Source of the DNA: Pseudarthrobacter equi
Lineage (GTDB): Bacteria; Actinomycetota; Actinomycetes; Actinomycetales; Micrococcaceae
Length of the DNA stretch: 64,000 nt
NCBI RefSeq assembly: GCF_900105535.1
Contig: NZ_LT629779.1
Location: 2,976,001-3,040,000 of the forward strand
Direction of reading: 5' to 3'
Made by a program: the position numbers and the translations under genes
Shown here: positions 48,945-57,367 of the stretch, piece after piece
Position numbering within the stretch: the first letter of the stretch is position 1
Layout: every line of letters starts with the position of its first letter
Notes under the pieces: model-generated
Told to the model about the DNA's origin: nothing
The model's database searches: none
What the model saw: only the letters and a program-made list of their open reading frames with translations

Positions 48945-50113
48945 GCGTCTGCCTCCTTGGCGGGTGACTGAAGGGTTCCGGCGTCCAGCACGAAACGGTA
49001 TTTGACGTCGCCGGCAACCATCCGGTCGTAAGCCTCATCAAGCTGGTGCGCACCGACCACTTCGATGTCGGCCAGCACGCCGTGTTCCGCGCAGAAGTCC
49101 AGCATCTCCTGTGTTTCTGCGATACCGCCGATCAGCGAGCCGGCATAGGCCACTCGGCGGCGGATGAGGGTCCGCGGATTGACCGGAGGCATCTCCCCGG
49201 ACGGCAGGCCGAGCTGGAACAGGGCGCCGTCCACGCGGAGGGTGCGGAACAGCGCGTTCAGGTCGTGCGGTGCCGCCACGGTGTCGATGATGACGTCGAT
49301 GGTCCGGTTGGCGCTTGCCATGGCGTCCGCGTCCCGGGACAGGACCACCTCGTCAGCTCCCAGCTCCAGCGCGGCGGCCACCTTGGATTCCGAGGTGGTA
49401 AAAACGACCACCCGTGCACCCATGGCTTTGGCCAGCTTGACTGCCATGTGCCCGAGTCCGCCCAGGCCCACCACACCCACTACGTCGCCTTCTTCAACAT
49501 CGAAGTGCCGCAGCGGGGAGTAAGTTGTCACACCGGCGCAGAGCAGCGGCGCGGCGGCAGCCGGGTCCAGTGCGTCCGGGATGCGGAGGATGTACCGTCG
49601 GTCCACCACGATTGAGGAGGAGTAGCCGCCCTGGGTCATGGCGTCACCGTTCCTCCGGTCCGTGGCGCCGTACGTTCCGGTCATGCCGTTTTCGCAGTAC
49701 TGTTCCAGGCCGTCGAGGCAGCTTTCGCATTCCCGGCAGGAATCCACGATGCAGCCGACACCCACGCGGTCACCCACGGCGAAGTCCGTGACGCCGGCAC
49801 CGACCCGGCTGACCCGTCCCACAATCTCGTGGCCTGGGATCAGCGGGTAGGTTTGGCCGCCCCACTCACCCCGGGCGGCATGGACGTCTGAATGGCAGAG
49901 GCCGCAGAATTCAATGGCGATTTCGACGTCGTCGGCCTTGGGTGCGCGCCGGGCGACAGTCAGCGGGACCAGTCCGCTGTCCTGGGACACGGCTCCGCGG
50001 GCTGCCGCCAGCAGGCCCTCGACCCCGTTGGCGGGGAGACGGCTGCCGGGGAGGTCGGCGGCGGGTTCGATGGGTTTGGCAAGGGGCGGGGGAACGGGGC
50101 GTCCTGGGGTCAT
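48941..50113 (-). CDS. NAD(P)-dependent zinc alcohol dehydrogenase (YahK/cinnamyl-type)
   Basis: A 390-aa medium-chain dehydrogenase. FCGLCHSDVHAARGEWG and PLIPGHEIVGRV supply the catalytic zinc ligands, the four structural-zinc cysteines lie in VDSCRECESCLDGLEQYC, and the cofactor motif is VGLGGLGHMAVKLAKAMGA. It has about 45 N-terminal residues more than E. coli YahK. It reduces aldehydes broadly in this family. ATGA overlaps link it to the rhodanese gene upstream and the HIT gene downstream. Confidence 0.93.
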   Translation of the reverse strand: MTPGRPVPPPLAKPIEPAADLPGSRLPANGVEGLLAAARGAVSQDSGLVPLTVARRAPKADDVEIAIEFCGLCHSDVHAARGEWGGQTYPLIPGHEIVGRVSRVGAGVTDFAVGDRVGVGCIVDSCRECESCLDGLEQYCENGMTGTYGATDRRNGDAMTQGGYSSSIVVDRRYILRIPDALDPAAAAPLLCAGVTTYSPLRHFDVEEGDVVGVVGLGGLGHMAVKLAKAMGARVVVFTTSESKVAAALELGADEVVLSRDADAMASANRTIDVIIDTVAAPHDLNALFRTLRVDGALFQLGLPSGEMPPVNPRTLIRRRVAYAGSLIGGIAETQEMLDFCAEHGVLADIEVVGAHQLDEAYDRMVAGDVKYRFVLDAGTLQSPAKEADA

Positions 50114-51006
50114 AGTGCGACGCTACCCTTGCCTGCGGCGCCGTTTCCAGCCGGCCCCCGGGTGGTGCGTCCGGGTTCGGGGCCTGTGGCCACCGGCAGG
50201 TCCGGATGGTTGGACCACTCGGAGAACGAACCCGGGTACAGCGCCGCCGTAAATCCCGCGGCGGCCAGCGCAGCCACCTGGTGCGCGGCAGTCACGCCGG
50301 AACCGCAGTACACGGCCACGGGTGTCTCTTCACGGACGCCCAGCACCTCGAACCTGCTCCTCAACACGGCCGCCGGCAGGAATGCGCCGGTCCCGTCGAC
50401 ATTCTCCGACGTCGGCGCGCTGACGGCCCCGGGGATGTGACCGGCACGCGGGTCCACCGGCTCAACCTCGCCGCGGTACCGCTCCCCCGCCCGCGCATCG
50501 AGCAGGAGCCCGCTGGCCGCCCAGGTGGCGGCAGCAGCGGCGTCGACCACAGGCATGGCTCCGTCGCCCAAGGTGACGTTGCCTGGGACCGGCTGCACCG
50601 GGCCCGTTTCAATTGCCAGGCCGGCGGCACGCCAGGCGCCCAATCCGCCGTCGAGCAGGTATGCCTCGGGCAACCCGGCGTTCCGCAGCATCCACCACGC
50701 CCTGGCGGCGGCCATGTTTCCGGTGTCGTCGTACGCCACCACCACGTCGCCGTCGTTGATTCCCCAGCGGCGGGCGGCCGCCTGGAAGTCGGCGGGAGCG
50801 GGCAAGGGGTGCCTCCCCCGCCTGGGCTCTGCGTGGGCAGCGAGTTCCGTGGCCAGGTCCACGAACACGGCGCCGGGCAGATGGCCTGCGAGGTAGTGTT
50901 CCCTGCCGTGCGGATCCCCCAGCGCCCAGCGCACGTCCAGCAGTACGGTGCGCCGGCCTTCAGCGAGGAGCTCCGTCAGCCGGGCCACGTCCATCAGGGG
51001 ATTCAT
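50110..51006 (-). CDS. Thiosulfate/3-mercaptopyruvate sulfurtransferase (tandem rhodanese)
   Basis: A 298-aa protein with two rhodanese domains. The active C-terminal one has the loop CGSGVTA (YCGSGVTAAHQVAAL), which points to 3-mercaptopyruvate sulfurtransferase. The N-terminal one has DDTGNMAA with no cysteine and is structural. A Gly/Ala-rich tail follows. AAGGAG lies before ATG 51006; a longer frame (to 51096) is excluded by this site and by the -10 at 51039-51044. First gene of the operon. Confidence 0.9.
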   Translation of the reverse strand: MNPLMDVARLTELLAEGRRTVLLDVRWALGDPHGREHYLAGHLPGAVFVDLATELAAHAEPRRGRHPLPAPADFQAAARRWGINDGDVVVAYDDTGNMAAARAWWMLRNAGLPEAYLLDGGLGAWRAAGLAIETGPVQPVPGNVTLGDGAMPVVDAAAAATWAASGLLLDARAGERYRGEVEPVDPRAGHIPGAVSAPTSENVDGTGAFLPAAVLRSRFEVLGVREETPVAVYCGSGVTAAHQVAALAAAGFTAALYPGSFSEWSNHPDLPVATGPEPGRTTRGPAGNGAAGKGSVAL

Positions 51007-51038
51007 CGTTCTCCTTGGGTGGTTGCCATTGTGCTTCC

Positions 51039-51044
51039 ACTCTA
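51039..51044 (-). promoter_or_regulatory. -10 element of sulfurtransferase operon
   Basis: TAGAGT on the minus strand would start transcription near 51032, leaving a 26-nt leader that carries AAGGAG. Here initiation is leadered, in contrast to the divergent gene. Confidence 0.45.
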
Positions 51045-51067
51045 GGCGGCGCGCTCCCGTCCGCGGG

Positions 51068-51073
51068 TAGGCT
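51068..51073 (+). promoter_or_regulatory. -10 element of cysteine-synthase-like gene (leaderless type)
   Basis: TAGGCT ends 6 nt before GTG 51080. Confidence 0.5.
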
Positions 51074-51079
51074 GGTGCG

Positions 51080-52243
51080 GTGGCAAACGGATACAACGGT
51101 TATGCAGGCGGGGGCAACGCAGGCGACGGCAGCAGGGCGGGTGCGGACGGGAGCGGCCGTGGGCGGCAGGACCGGGATTGGGCCGACCAGGCGATCCGCA
51201 GGATTACGGCGGAAAACAACCGCTCCGCCGACACCCATCTCTATTCCATTCCGCTGCCGGAGCACTGGGGCGTCCAGCTTTACCTGAAGGACGAGTCCAC
51301 GCACCGGTCAGGGAGCCTGAAGCACCGGCTGGCACGTTCCCTCTTCCTCTTCGGCCTGGTCAACGGCTGGATCCGTCCCGGTACCACCATCGTCGAGGCC
51401 TCCAGCGGCAGCACCGCCGTCTCCGAGGCCTACTTCGCCCAACTGCTGGGGCTGCCGTTCGTCGCGGTCATGGCGCGCAGCACCAGCCCCGAAAAGATCG
51501 CCCTGATCGAACAGTTCGGCGGTTCCTGCCTCCTGGTGGACCACGCCTCCGATGTGTATTCGGCGGCGGAAGAGGTGGCCGCCACCTCCAACGGGCACTA
51601 CATGGACCAGTTCACGTATGCCGAACGGGCCACTGACTGGCGTGGCAACAACAACATCGCCGAATCCATCTTCGGCCAGCTCAGCCAGGAAGAGCATCCG
51701 GTGCCGGACTGGATCGTGGTGGGAGCCGGAACCGGCGGCACCAGCGCCACCATCGGCCGCTACCTCCGGTACCACAGCCACCCCACGCAGCTGCTTGTGG
51801 TGGATCCCGAGAATTCAGCTTTCTACCCGGGCTGGCTTGGCGGGAGGACCGGCGCCACTGGCCCCGCCACGGGGCTGCCGTCCCGCATCGAAGGGATCGG
51901 GCGGCCGCGCATGGAACCGAGTTTCGTGCCGTCCGTGATCGACCGGATGGTCCAGGTCCCTGACGCAGCGTCGGTGGCTGCCATGCGGCACCTCCGTTCC
52001 CTCGCCGGGCTCCATGCCGGCCCGTCGACGGGAACCAACCTCTGGGGCGTCTGGCAGCTGATCGCGGAGATGCTGGCGGACGGCCGCCACGGCAGCGTCG
52101 TCTCGCTGATGTGCGACGGCGGCGAACGCTACGCGGGCAGCTACCACAACGCCCAGTGGCTGGCCTCCCAAGGCCTTGAACCCGCGCCGTGGGAAGCGGT
52201 CATCGCGGAGTTCTTCGAGACCGGCCGGTGGACGGGAGCCTAG
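51080..52243 (+). CDS. PLP-dependent cysteine synthase/CBS-like enzyme
   Basis: A 387-aa fold-type II PLP enzyme. The PLP lysine lies in [16 protein letters not shown], the substrate loop in [13 protein letters not shown] and the phosphate-binding glycines in [17 protein letters not shown]. The N-terminal 35 residues are Gly-rich and disordered. It is more distant from CysK than usual (no consensus TSGNT loop), so the substrate may not be O-acetylserine. The start is GTG 51080 behind a TAGGCT box. Divergent from the sulfurtransferase gene, which hints at sulfur metabolism. Confidence 0.85.
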   Translation: MANGYNGYAGGGNAGDGSRAGADGSGRGRQDRDWADQAIRRITAENNRSADTHLYSIPLPEHWGVQLYLKDESTHRSGSLKHRLARSLFLFGLVNGWIRPGTTIVEASSGSTAVSEAYFAQLLGLPFVAVMARSTSPEKIALIEQFGGSCLLVDHASDVYSAAEEVAATSNGHYMDQFTYAERATDWRGNNNIAESIFGQLSQEEHPVPDWIVVGAGTGGTSATIGRYLRYHSHPTQLLVVDPENSAFYPGWLGGRTGATGPATGLPSRIEGIGRPRMEPSFVPSVIDRMVQVPDAASVAAMRHLRSLAGLHAGPSTGTNLWGVWQLIAEMLADGRHGSVVSLMCDGGERYAGSYHNAQWLASQGLEPAPWEAVIAEFFETGRWTGA

Positions 52244-52896
52244 ATTTCCACGGACTCCCCTGCAGCCAGGTGGACATAGTCGGTCCCATACTTGGCACCG
52301 ATCCGCTTGACGTGGGCCTCTACGATCTTCAGGCCGTTATCGTTGAGCAGTCCGTCATGGATCTGGAAGGCTTTCGGCGCGCGCACGCCCACCACGAAGT
52401 CCACCACCTCACCGGCCTTGCTCCAGGGCGCATGCAACGGGACCAGGAGGGTCTTCACACTGATGCCGTCGGGGATGATGAACGAGTCGCCCGGGTGGTA
52501 CAGGTTTTCATCCAGCAGGTAGCCGATGTTCGCCACCACCGGAATCTGCGGGTGGATCAGTGCATGCTGGCCGCCGAAGCTCCGGATATCGAATCCTGCT
52601 GCCTGGAATGAGGAGCCCGGTTCCACGGCGTGGATGCGGTCCTGCGCGTCCCCGGCTTCGGAGCGCATCTGCGCCGCGACGCCTGCGGGGGCATACAGCG
52701 ATAGATCCTTGTTGTTGCGAAGGGCACCTGCCACTGCGTCGACGTCGATATGGTCAGCATGTTCGTGGGTCACCAGCACCGATTCCACACCGGCCAGCGC
52801 CTCCCCGGTTTCGGAGAAGTTGCCGGGGTCGATCACCAGGACCCGGTTGTCCTTCTCGAGGCGGACACAGGCATGGGTGTATTTCGTCAGCTTCAT
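52240..52896 (-). CDS. MBL-fold metal-dependent hydrolase (UlaG-like)
   Basis: A 218-aa metallo-beta-lactamase fold. THEHADHID (43-51) binds two metals. Further ligands are expected at the His in QHALIHP and LHAPW. The short length and [16 protein letters not shown] start match UlaG-like proteins, several of which are lactonases or nucleases; the substrate here is unknown. Its stop shares CTAG with the convergent PLP enzyme gene. TAGGCT lies 6 nt before ATG 52896. Confidence 0.88.
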   Translation of the reverse strand: MKLTKYTHACVRLEKDNRVLVIDPGNFSETGEALAGVESVLVTHEHADHIDVDAVAGALRNNKDLSLYAPAGVAAQMRSEAGDAQDRIHAVEPGSSFQAAGFDIRSFGGQHALIHPQIPVVANIGYLLDENLYHPGDSFIIPDGISVKTLLVPLHAPWSKAGEVVDFVVGVRAPKAFQIHDGLLNDNGLKIVEAHVKRIGAKYGTDYVHLAAGESVEI

Positions 52897-52902
52897 ATCG
52901 CC

Positions 52903-52908
52903 AGCCTA
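52903..52908 (-). promoter_or_regulatory. -10 element of MBL hydrolase gene (leaderless type)
   Basis: TAGGCT on the minus strand, 6 nt before ATG 52896. Identical hexamer and spacing to the cysteine-synthase-like gene. Confidence 0.5.
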
Positions 52909-52991
52909 GGGCGGCCCCCGGAAAGGTGTCCACGGAGCTCCGGCTGGTAATCTTGATAGTTGCCACCAACACCACGGAAGCGAGTTCATCC

Positions 52992-53456
52992 ATGCCGCTC
53001 GGCGCCAAGGCTGATTCCACCCCGCCTGCCCCGCCTGCGGGTGCCGGCAAGGAACAGCGCGTCACCAAGCAGCGCCGTGCCGTCAGCGCTGCACTGGACG
53101 AACTGGACGACTTCGTCAGCACCCAGGAGCTGTACAGGATCCTGCAGAACCAGGGCGTCTCGGTATCCCTGGCAACCGCCTACCGAATCCTCCAGTCGCT
53201 CGCGGACGAGGGATTGGTGGACGTGCTGCGCAACGGCGAAGGCGAAGCCGTCTACCGGCGCTGCGCCGTCACGGAGCACCACCACCACCTGTTGTGCCGC
53301 AACTGCGGCAGGGCCGTGGAGGTGGAGGCGCCCGCCGTCGAAACCTGGGCTGCCCGCACCGCTGCCGAGCACGGTTTCACCGAGGTGGCGCACACCGTGG
53401 AAATCTTTGGCCTCTGCCCGGACTGCACCGCGCTCAAGGCCGCCGGCCGGCTCTAA
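52992..53456 (+). CDS. zur: Fur family regulator, probably Zur
   Basis: A 154-aa metalloregulator. The winged helix (about 22-90) has VTKQRRAVSAALDEL and SLATAYRILQSLADEGLVDVL. The dimerisation domain has a His cluster 96-99, His134 and structural-zinc cysteines C102/C105 and C142/C145. It faces the znuABC genes across 27 bp, and a Zur-like palindrome lies before znuA, so zinc is the likely corepressor. ATG 52992 fits the domain start; the frame stays open upstream. TAATCT at 52948-52953 may be its -10. Confidence 0.88.
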   Translation: MPLGAKADSTPPAPPAGAGKEQRVTKQRRAVSAALDELDDFVSTQELYRILQNQGVSVSLATAYRILQSLADEGLVDVLRNGEGEAVYRRCAVTEHHHHLLCRNCGRAVEVEAPAVETWAARTAAEHGFTEVAHTVEIFGLCPDCTALKAAGRL

Positions 53457-53483
53457 GCCCGGAGGCTTTCCGGCCGAATCCTG

Positions 53484-54359
53484 TCAGCGCGGTTGCAGGA
53501 CCCGCCCGTTGATGCCCCTGCGCTGCCGGACCGATCCGATGACGCGGCACACCACATAGATCAGGAACGACAACGTGGTCACGTAGGGGCTGATGGGAAT
53601 CCGTCCGCCGAGGGCCAGCAGGATTCCGCCCACCGTCGCCGTCACAGCGAAGGCCACGCTCAGCGCCACCACGGCCACAGGGGAGGATGTCACCCGAAGC
53701 GCGGCTGCAGCAGGCGTAATCAGCAGGGCCAGCACCAGCAGGGCGCCCACCACCTGGATGGACAACGCCACACTGACGCCCAGTAGGACCATGAAGACAA
53801 TGGCCAGGGTCCGCACCGGAACACCCCGTGCTTCGGCAAGCTCGGGATCCACGCTGGCGAAGTTCAGCGGCCGCCACATGGCAACGAGCGCGAGCATGAC
53901 CACCACGGCGGTTCCTGCCAGCGCCTGGAGCTGGACCGTGTCGACGGACACGATCTGGCCGGTCAGCAGGCCGAACTTGTTGGCGGCGCGGCCCTCATAA
54001 AGGGACAGGAAGAGGATTCCCAGGCCGAGCCCGAAAGGCATGATGACGCCGATGATCGAGTTCTTGTCCCGCGCCCTGACGCCCATCAGCCCCAGCAGGA
54101 GTGCCGCGGCGACGGAGCCGACGAGGGAACCAAAGACAATATCGGCGCCGATGAGCAGGGCGAACGCCGCACCGGCGAATGACAGCTCGGAGATGCCGTG
54201 CACCGCGAAGGCGAGGTCCCGCTTCATGACGAAGGTTCCCACCAGGCCGCCCAGGAGGCCCAGGATGGCTCCGGCCCAGATGGAGTTCTGCACCAGGACC
54301 AGCAGCTCACCGTAGTTGTCGAAGTTGAAGATGGCTCCGAGGATGCTGTCAGCGTCCAT
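53484..54359 (-). CDS. znuB: Zinc/metal ABC transporter permease
   Basis: A 291-aa ABC-3 family membrane subunit with about eight helices. MKRDLAFAVHGISELSFAGAAFALLIG is the typical family segment near the start, followed by MPFGLGLGILFLSLYEGRAA and ALLVLALLITPAAAALRVT. The ATG shares one base with the znuC stop. Moves zinc (likely) into the cytoplasm with ZnuC and ZnuA. Confidence 0.93.
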   Translation of the reverse strand: MDADSILGAIFNFDNYGELLVLVQNSIWAGAILGLLGGLVGTFVMKRDLAFAVHGISELSFAGAAFALLIGADIVFGSLVGSVAAALLLGLMGVRARDKNSIIGVIMPFGLGLGILFLSLYEGRAANKFGLLTGQIVSVDTVQLQALAGTAVVVMLALVAMWRPLNFASVDPELAEARGVPVRTLAIVFMVLLGVSVALSIQVVGALLVLALLITPAAAALRVTSSPVAVVALSVAFAVTATVGGILLALGGRIPISPYVTTLSFLIYVVCRVIGSVRQRRGINGRVLQPR

Positions 54360-55174
54360 CAGGCAACCTCCCCCGCCAGCTCATGCGTTTCGGCATGGTG
54401 GTGGGTGGTGGCGTCAGGGAGTCCAACCACCACCAACCGGCCATTTGCCCGGATGACCTCAACATGGCTTCCGTACAGGTCGGACAGCACTTCGGTGGTC
54501 ATGACGTCTTCCGGTGTTCCCACCCTGAACCGGCCGCCAGCCAGGTACAGCACCCTGTCTACGTAGTCGATGATCGGATTGATTTCGTGGGTTACGAACA
54601 CCACGGCGCTGTTGCGTTCGCGGCACTGGTTGTTGATCAGCGCGCTGACTGCCTGCTGGTGGTGCAGGTCGAGTGAGAGGAGCGGCTCGTCGCACAGGAG
54701 CACCTGGGGGTCCGAGGCAAGGGCCTGGGCCACCCGCAGCCGTTGCTGCTCGCCGCCCGACAGCTGGCCCACAGGCACCTTCGCGTAGTCGGCTGCGCCC
54801 ACCAGGTCCAGGAGTCCGTCGATCCGGCGGCTGGTCTTCGCCGACGGGAGCCGCAGCCCCCAGCGGTGGCCGTCCACGCCCAGTCCCACCAGGTCGCGGG
54901 CGCGCATGGGGGTGTCGGGAGCAAAGGATTTTTGTTGCGGGACGTAGCCAATCAGCCTGCTGCCACGCTCCACGGGCTTGCCGCCGATATCGACGTTGCC
55001 GCGGTGGAGGTTTTGGAGGCCGAGCAGGACTTTCAGGAAACTCGTTTTACCGCTTCCGTTGGGTCCGAGGACCGCAAAGAACTCGCCGGGGTTGATGTCC
55101 AGGTCGAGGTCCTCCCAGAGCGTCCGCTCGCCGAACTTCAGGGACGCTCCGGTAAGGCTGACGACTGGTTCCAC
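54359..55174 (-). CDS. znuC: Zinc/metal ABC transporter ATP-binding protein
   Basis: A 271-aa ATPase. Walker A GPNGSGKTS, signature QLSGGEQQRLRVA and Walker B VLLCDEPLLSLD are all standard, with the switch His in VTHEINPI. The C-terminus is His-rich (TTHHHAETHELAGEVA), which could sense or hold metal. It follows the znuA stop directly. Confidence 0.95.
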   Translation of the reverse strand: MEPVVSLTGASLKFGERTLWEDLDLDINPGEFFAVLGPNGSGKTSFLKVLLGLQNLHRGNVDIGGKPVERGSRLIGYVPQQKSFAPDTPMRARDLVGLGVDGHRWGLRLPSAKTSRRIDGLLDLVGAADYAKVPVGQLSGGEQQRLRVAQALASDPQVLLCDEPLLSLDLHHQQAVSALINNQCRERNSAVVFVTHEINPIIDYVDRVLYLAGGRFRVGTPEDVMTTEVLSDLYGSHVEVIRANGRLVVVGLPDATTHHHAETHELAGEVA

Positions 55175-56161
55175 CTATTTGCTCTCCAGGATCGTGCTGA
55201 TGTTGTCCACATTGTCCGTCATCCACTGCAGGTACGTCTTGCCTTCGGGGAGGGTTTCGTTAAAGTCCACCACCGGGACGCCTGCGGCCTCCGCCGCCTT
55301 CTTCAGGGCCTCGGTCTGGGGCCCTTCGGTCTGTTCGTTGTAGGCGAGCATCCGAACGGACTTGCCGGACATCAGGTCTGTGGCCGCCCTGAGGACGGCG
55401 GGCGGCACGTCCGTGCCTTCCTCGATCGCTGCGGTGTAGTCCGCGGGGGTCGCGTTGACCAGGCCTGCGTCTTCCAGGAGATAGAGCGGCACGGGTTCCG
55501 TGACAGCCACCCGGGCTCCGCCGCCTGACGCCTTCAGCGTGTCCAGCTTTCCGTGCAATTCCTCCAGCGACGACTTGAAGGAGGCAGCGTTGGCCTTGAA
55601 CTCCTGCGCGGATTCCGGCGCCCGGGCCGACAGTTTGGCTTCCAGCTCGTCGGCGAGATGTTCCATGGCATGGAGGCTGTACCAGACGTGTTCGTTGAAA
55701 TCGCCATGGTCATGCCCGTGGTCTCCTGCCGAGGCATCGGCACTGGCGGAGGGCTCAGCCTCCTCGCCGGAATGCTCCAGGCCGGAGAGTTCTACGGCGT
55801 CAAGCACGTTTCCGGCGTCGAGCTTGCTGCCGTCCACCAGGGTATTCATGAAGTCGTCGTACCCGCCGCCGTTGGTGATCACCAGGTCGGCCTTGGACAC
55901 CGCCAGCCGGTCCTGGGCGGTTGCCTCGTAGGAGTGCGGGTCCTGGCTGGTCTTGGTGATGATCGAAGTTACGCTGACCTTGTCGCCACCCACTGACGAC
56001 GCGATGTCGCCGTAGACGTTGGTGGAGGCAACCACATTGATTCCAGTGCCACCGGACTGCGCCCCCGGCGAAGCGTTGTCCGGCTGGGCGCTGCATCCGG
56101 AGAGCAGCAAGCCAAGGCCGGCAAGGGCGGCCAGGGGCGGACGGACGGCGGAGCGGTGCAC
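55175..56161 (-). CDS. znuA: Zinc/metal ABC transporter substrate-binding lipoprotein
   Basis: A 328-aa lipoprotein. Lipobox LLSGC gives acylated Cys23. Metal ligands His76 (DPHSYEA) and His158 (NEHVWYS) are present, and a His/Asp-rich loop (GDHGHDHGDF, 146-155) sits between them, typical of zinc rather than manganese carriers. The third His of the family is replaced by Glu222 in TEPVPLY, as in some actinobacterial members. The start is GTG 56161 with GAGG upstream. It is transcribed from a promoter that overlaps a perfect 33-bp palindrome. Confidence 0.93.
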   Translation of the reverse strand: MHRSAVRPPLAALAGLGLLLSGCSAQPDNASPGAQSGGTGINVVASTNVYGDIASSVGGDKVSVTSIITKTSQDPHSYEATAQDRLAVSKADLVITNGGGYDDFMNTLVDGSKLDAGNVLDAVELSGLEHSGEEAEPSASADASAGDHGHDHGDFNEHVWYSLHAMEHLADELEAKLSARAPESAQEFKANAASFKSSLEELHGKLDTLKASGGGARVAVTEPVPLYLLEDAGLVNATPADYTAAIEEGTDVPPAVLRAATDLMSGKSVRMLAYNEQTEGPQTEALKKAAEAAGVPVVDFNETLPEGKTYLQWMTDNVDNISTILESK

Positions 56162-56207
56162 GGAAAACCTCGGTTCACTGGGGAGGGGAACAACAGGTGC
56201 CCAGCTT

Positions 56208-56240
56208 ATACCTAAATAGGAATCATTCCTATTTAGGTAT
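56208..56240. promoter_or_regulatory. Perfect 33-bp palindrome, candidate Zur operator
   Basis: ATACCTAAATAGGAAT, a central C, and its exact complement. On the minus strand the core TAGGAATGATTCCTA matches the 7-1-7 layout with central AATGATT known for actinobacterial Zur boxes. It ends 46 bp before the znuA GTG and abuts a TATAAG hexamer, so binding would block the promoter. Confidence 0.8.
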
Positions 56241-56296
56241 GGGTAAGCCCGGCCCTCTGGACCCCCCAGGGACCGGGCTCACCGGCACTGCAGCGC

Positions 56297-57367
56297 CTAT
56301 CCCCCGTTGGGTTGCCCCAGCCGGCGGATGCCGGTGGCCTGGGTGGCATCCCGGATCTCACCAACCAGCTGTTCAATCACGTCCTCAAGGAACAGGATGC
56401 CCTGGGTGTTGCCGTCCTTACCGATGACGCGGGCAAGGTGCGAGCCTGTCCGCTGCATGACGGACATGGCCTTTTCGATTTCATCGCCGAGGGCCAGGTT
56501 GGCCAGGGAACGGACCCGGCTTTCTGCGATCGGCAGCTCGTAGGCCGCCGCAGGGATGGACAGCACATCCTTGACGTGCAGGTAGCCGTACAAAAGATCG
56601 TCCTCGTCCAGCATGGGGAACCGTGAAAAGCCCGTGCGGCTGACGGCCTTCTCAAACTCCACCGGGGTGGTGGCAGCCTTGAGCATGACCAGGCTGTCCA
56701 GCGGCACCATGATGTCCCCCGCCGTGTATTCGGAGAACTCCAGGGCTCCGGTGATCAGGCCGGCGTCGTCGTCCACCAGTCCGTGCCGGGTGGATTCCTG
56801 CACGATGGACTGGACCTCCTCGAGCGTGAAGGACGAGTTGACCTCATCCTTGGGCTCGATCCGCAACAGCTTGAGGATGTGGTTCGCCGACCAGTTCAGC
56901 ACCGAGATGACGGGGTGAACCAGCCGTGCCACGAAGACCAGCGGCGGGGCAAGGAACATTGCCGCCTTGTCAGCGACCGAGACCGAAATGTTCTTGGGCA
57001 CCATCTCGCCAAAGGTGACGTGCAGGAAGGTCACGAACATCAGGGCAACAGCGAACGCGGCGATATCGGCCACCTCCACGGGCAGGCCCACCAGCTCCAG
57101 CGGCGCGGCGAGGAGGTGGTGGATCGCGGGCTCGGCCACCAGCAGGATCAGCAGCGAGCACACCGTGATGCCAAGCTGGGCGCAGGCCAGCATCAGCGAC
57201 ACGTTCTCCATCGCCTTCAGGGTGGTTTGGGCCCGCTTTGACCCGGACTCCGCCAATGGTTCAATCTGGCTGCGCCGGGCGGACATGATGGCGAACTCGG
57301 CCGCCACGAAGAACGCGTTGCCGAGCAGCAGGAACGCCAGCCAGACGATGCCGGCCCAGTCGCTCAT
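56297..57367 (-). CDS. CNNM/CBS transporter-associated membrane protein (HlyC/CorC family)
   Basis: A 356-aa protein: a CNNM domain with four hydrophobic segments (about 1-170, including FGEMVPKNISVSVADKAA), then two CBS modules (about 205-330, FSEYTAGDIMVPLDSLV, GYLHVKDVLSI). There is no CorC C-terminal domain. The family is linked to magnesium/cobalt efflux. Overlaps its paralogue upstream by 4 nt. Confidence 0.9.
   Translation of the reverse strand: MSDWAGIVWLAFLLLGNAFFVAAEFAIMSARRSQIEPLAESGSKRAQTTLKAMENVSLMLACAQLGITVCSLLILLVAEPAIHHLLAAPLELVGLPVEVADIAAFAVALMFVTFLHVTFGEMVPKNISVSVADKAAMFLAPPLVFVARLVHPVISVLNWSANHILKLLRIEPKDEVNSSFTLEEVQSIVQESTRHGLVDDDAGLITGALEFSEYTAGDIMVPLDSLVMLKAATTPVEFEKAVSRTGFSRFPMLDEDDLLYGYLHVKDVLSIPAAAYELPIAESRVRSLANLALGDEIEKAMSVMQRTGSHLARVIGKDGNTQGILFLEDVIEQLVGEIRDATQATGIRRLGQPNGG

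Noticed and set aside
53457..53483. CCGG...CCGG pair between zur and znuB as terminator
   Set aside because: Stem is only 4 bp, with no T-run.
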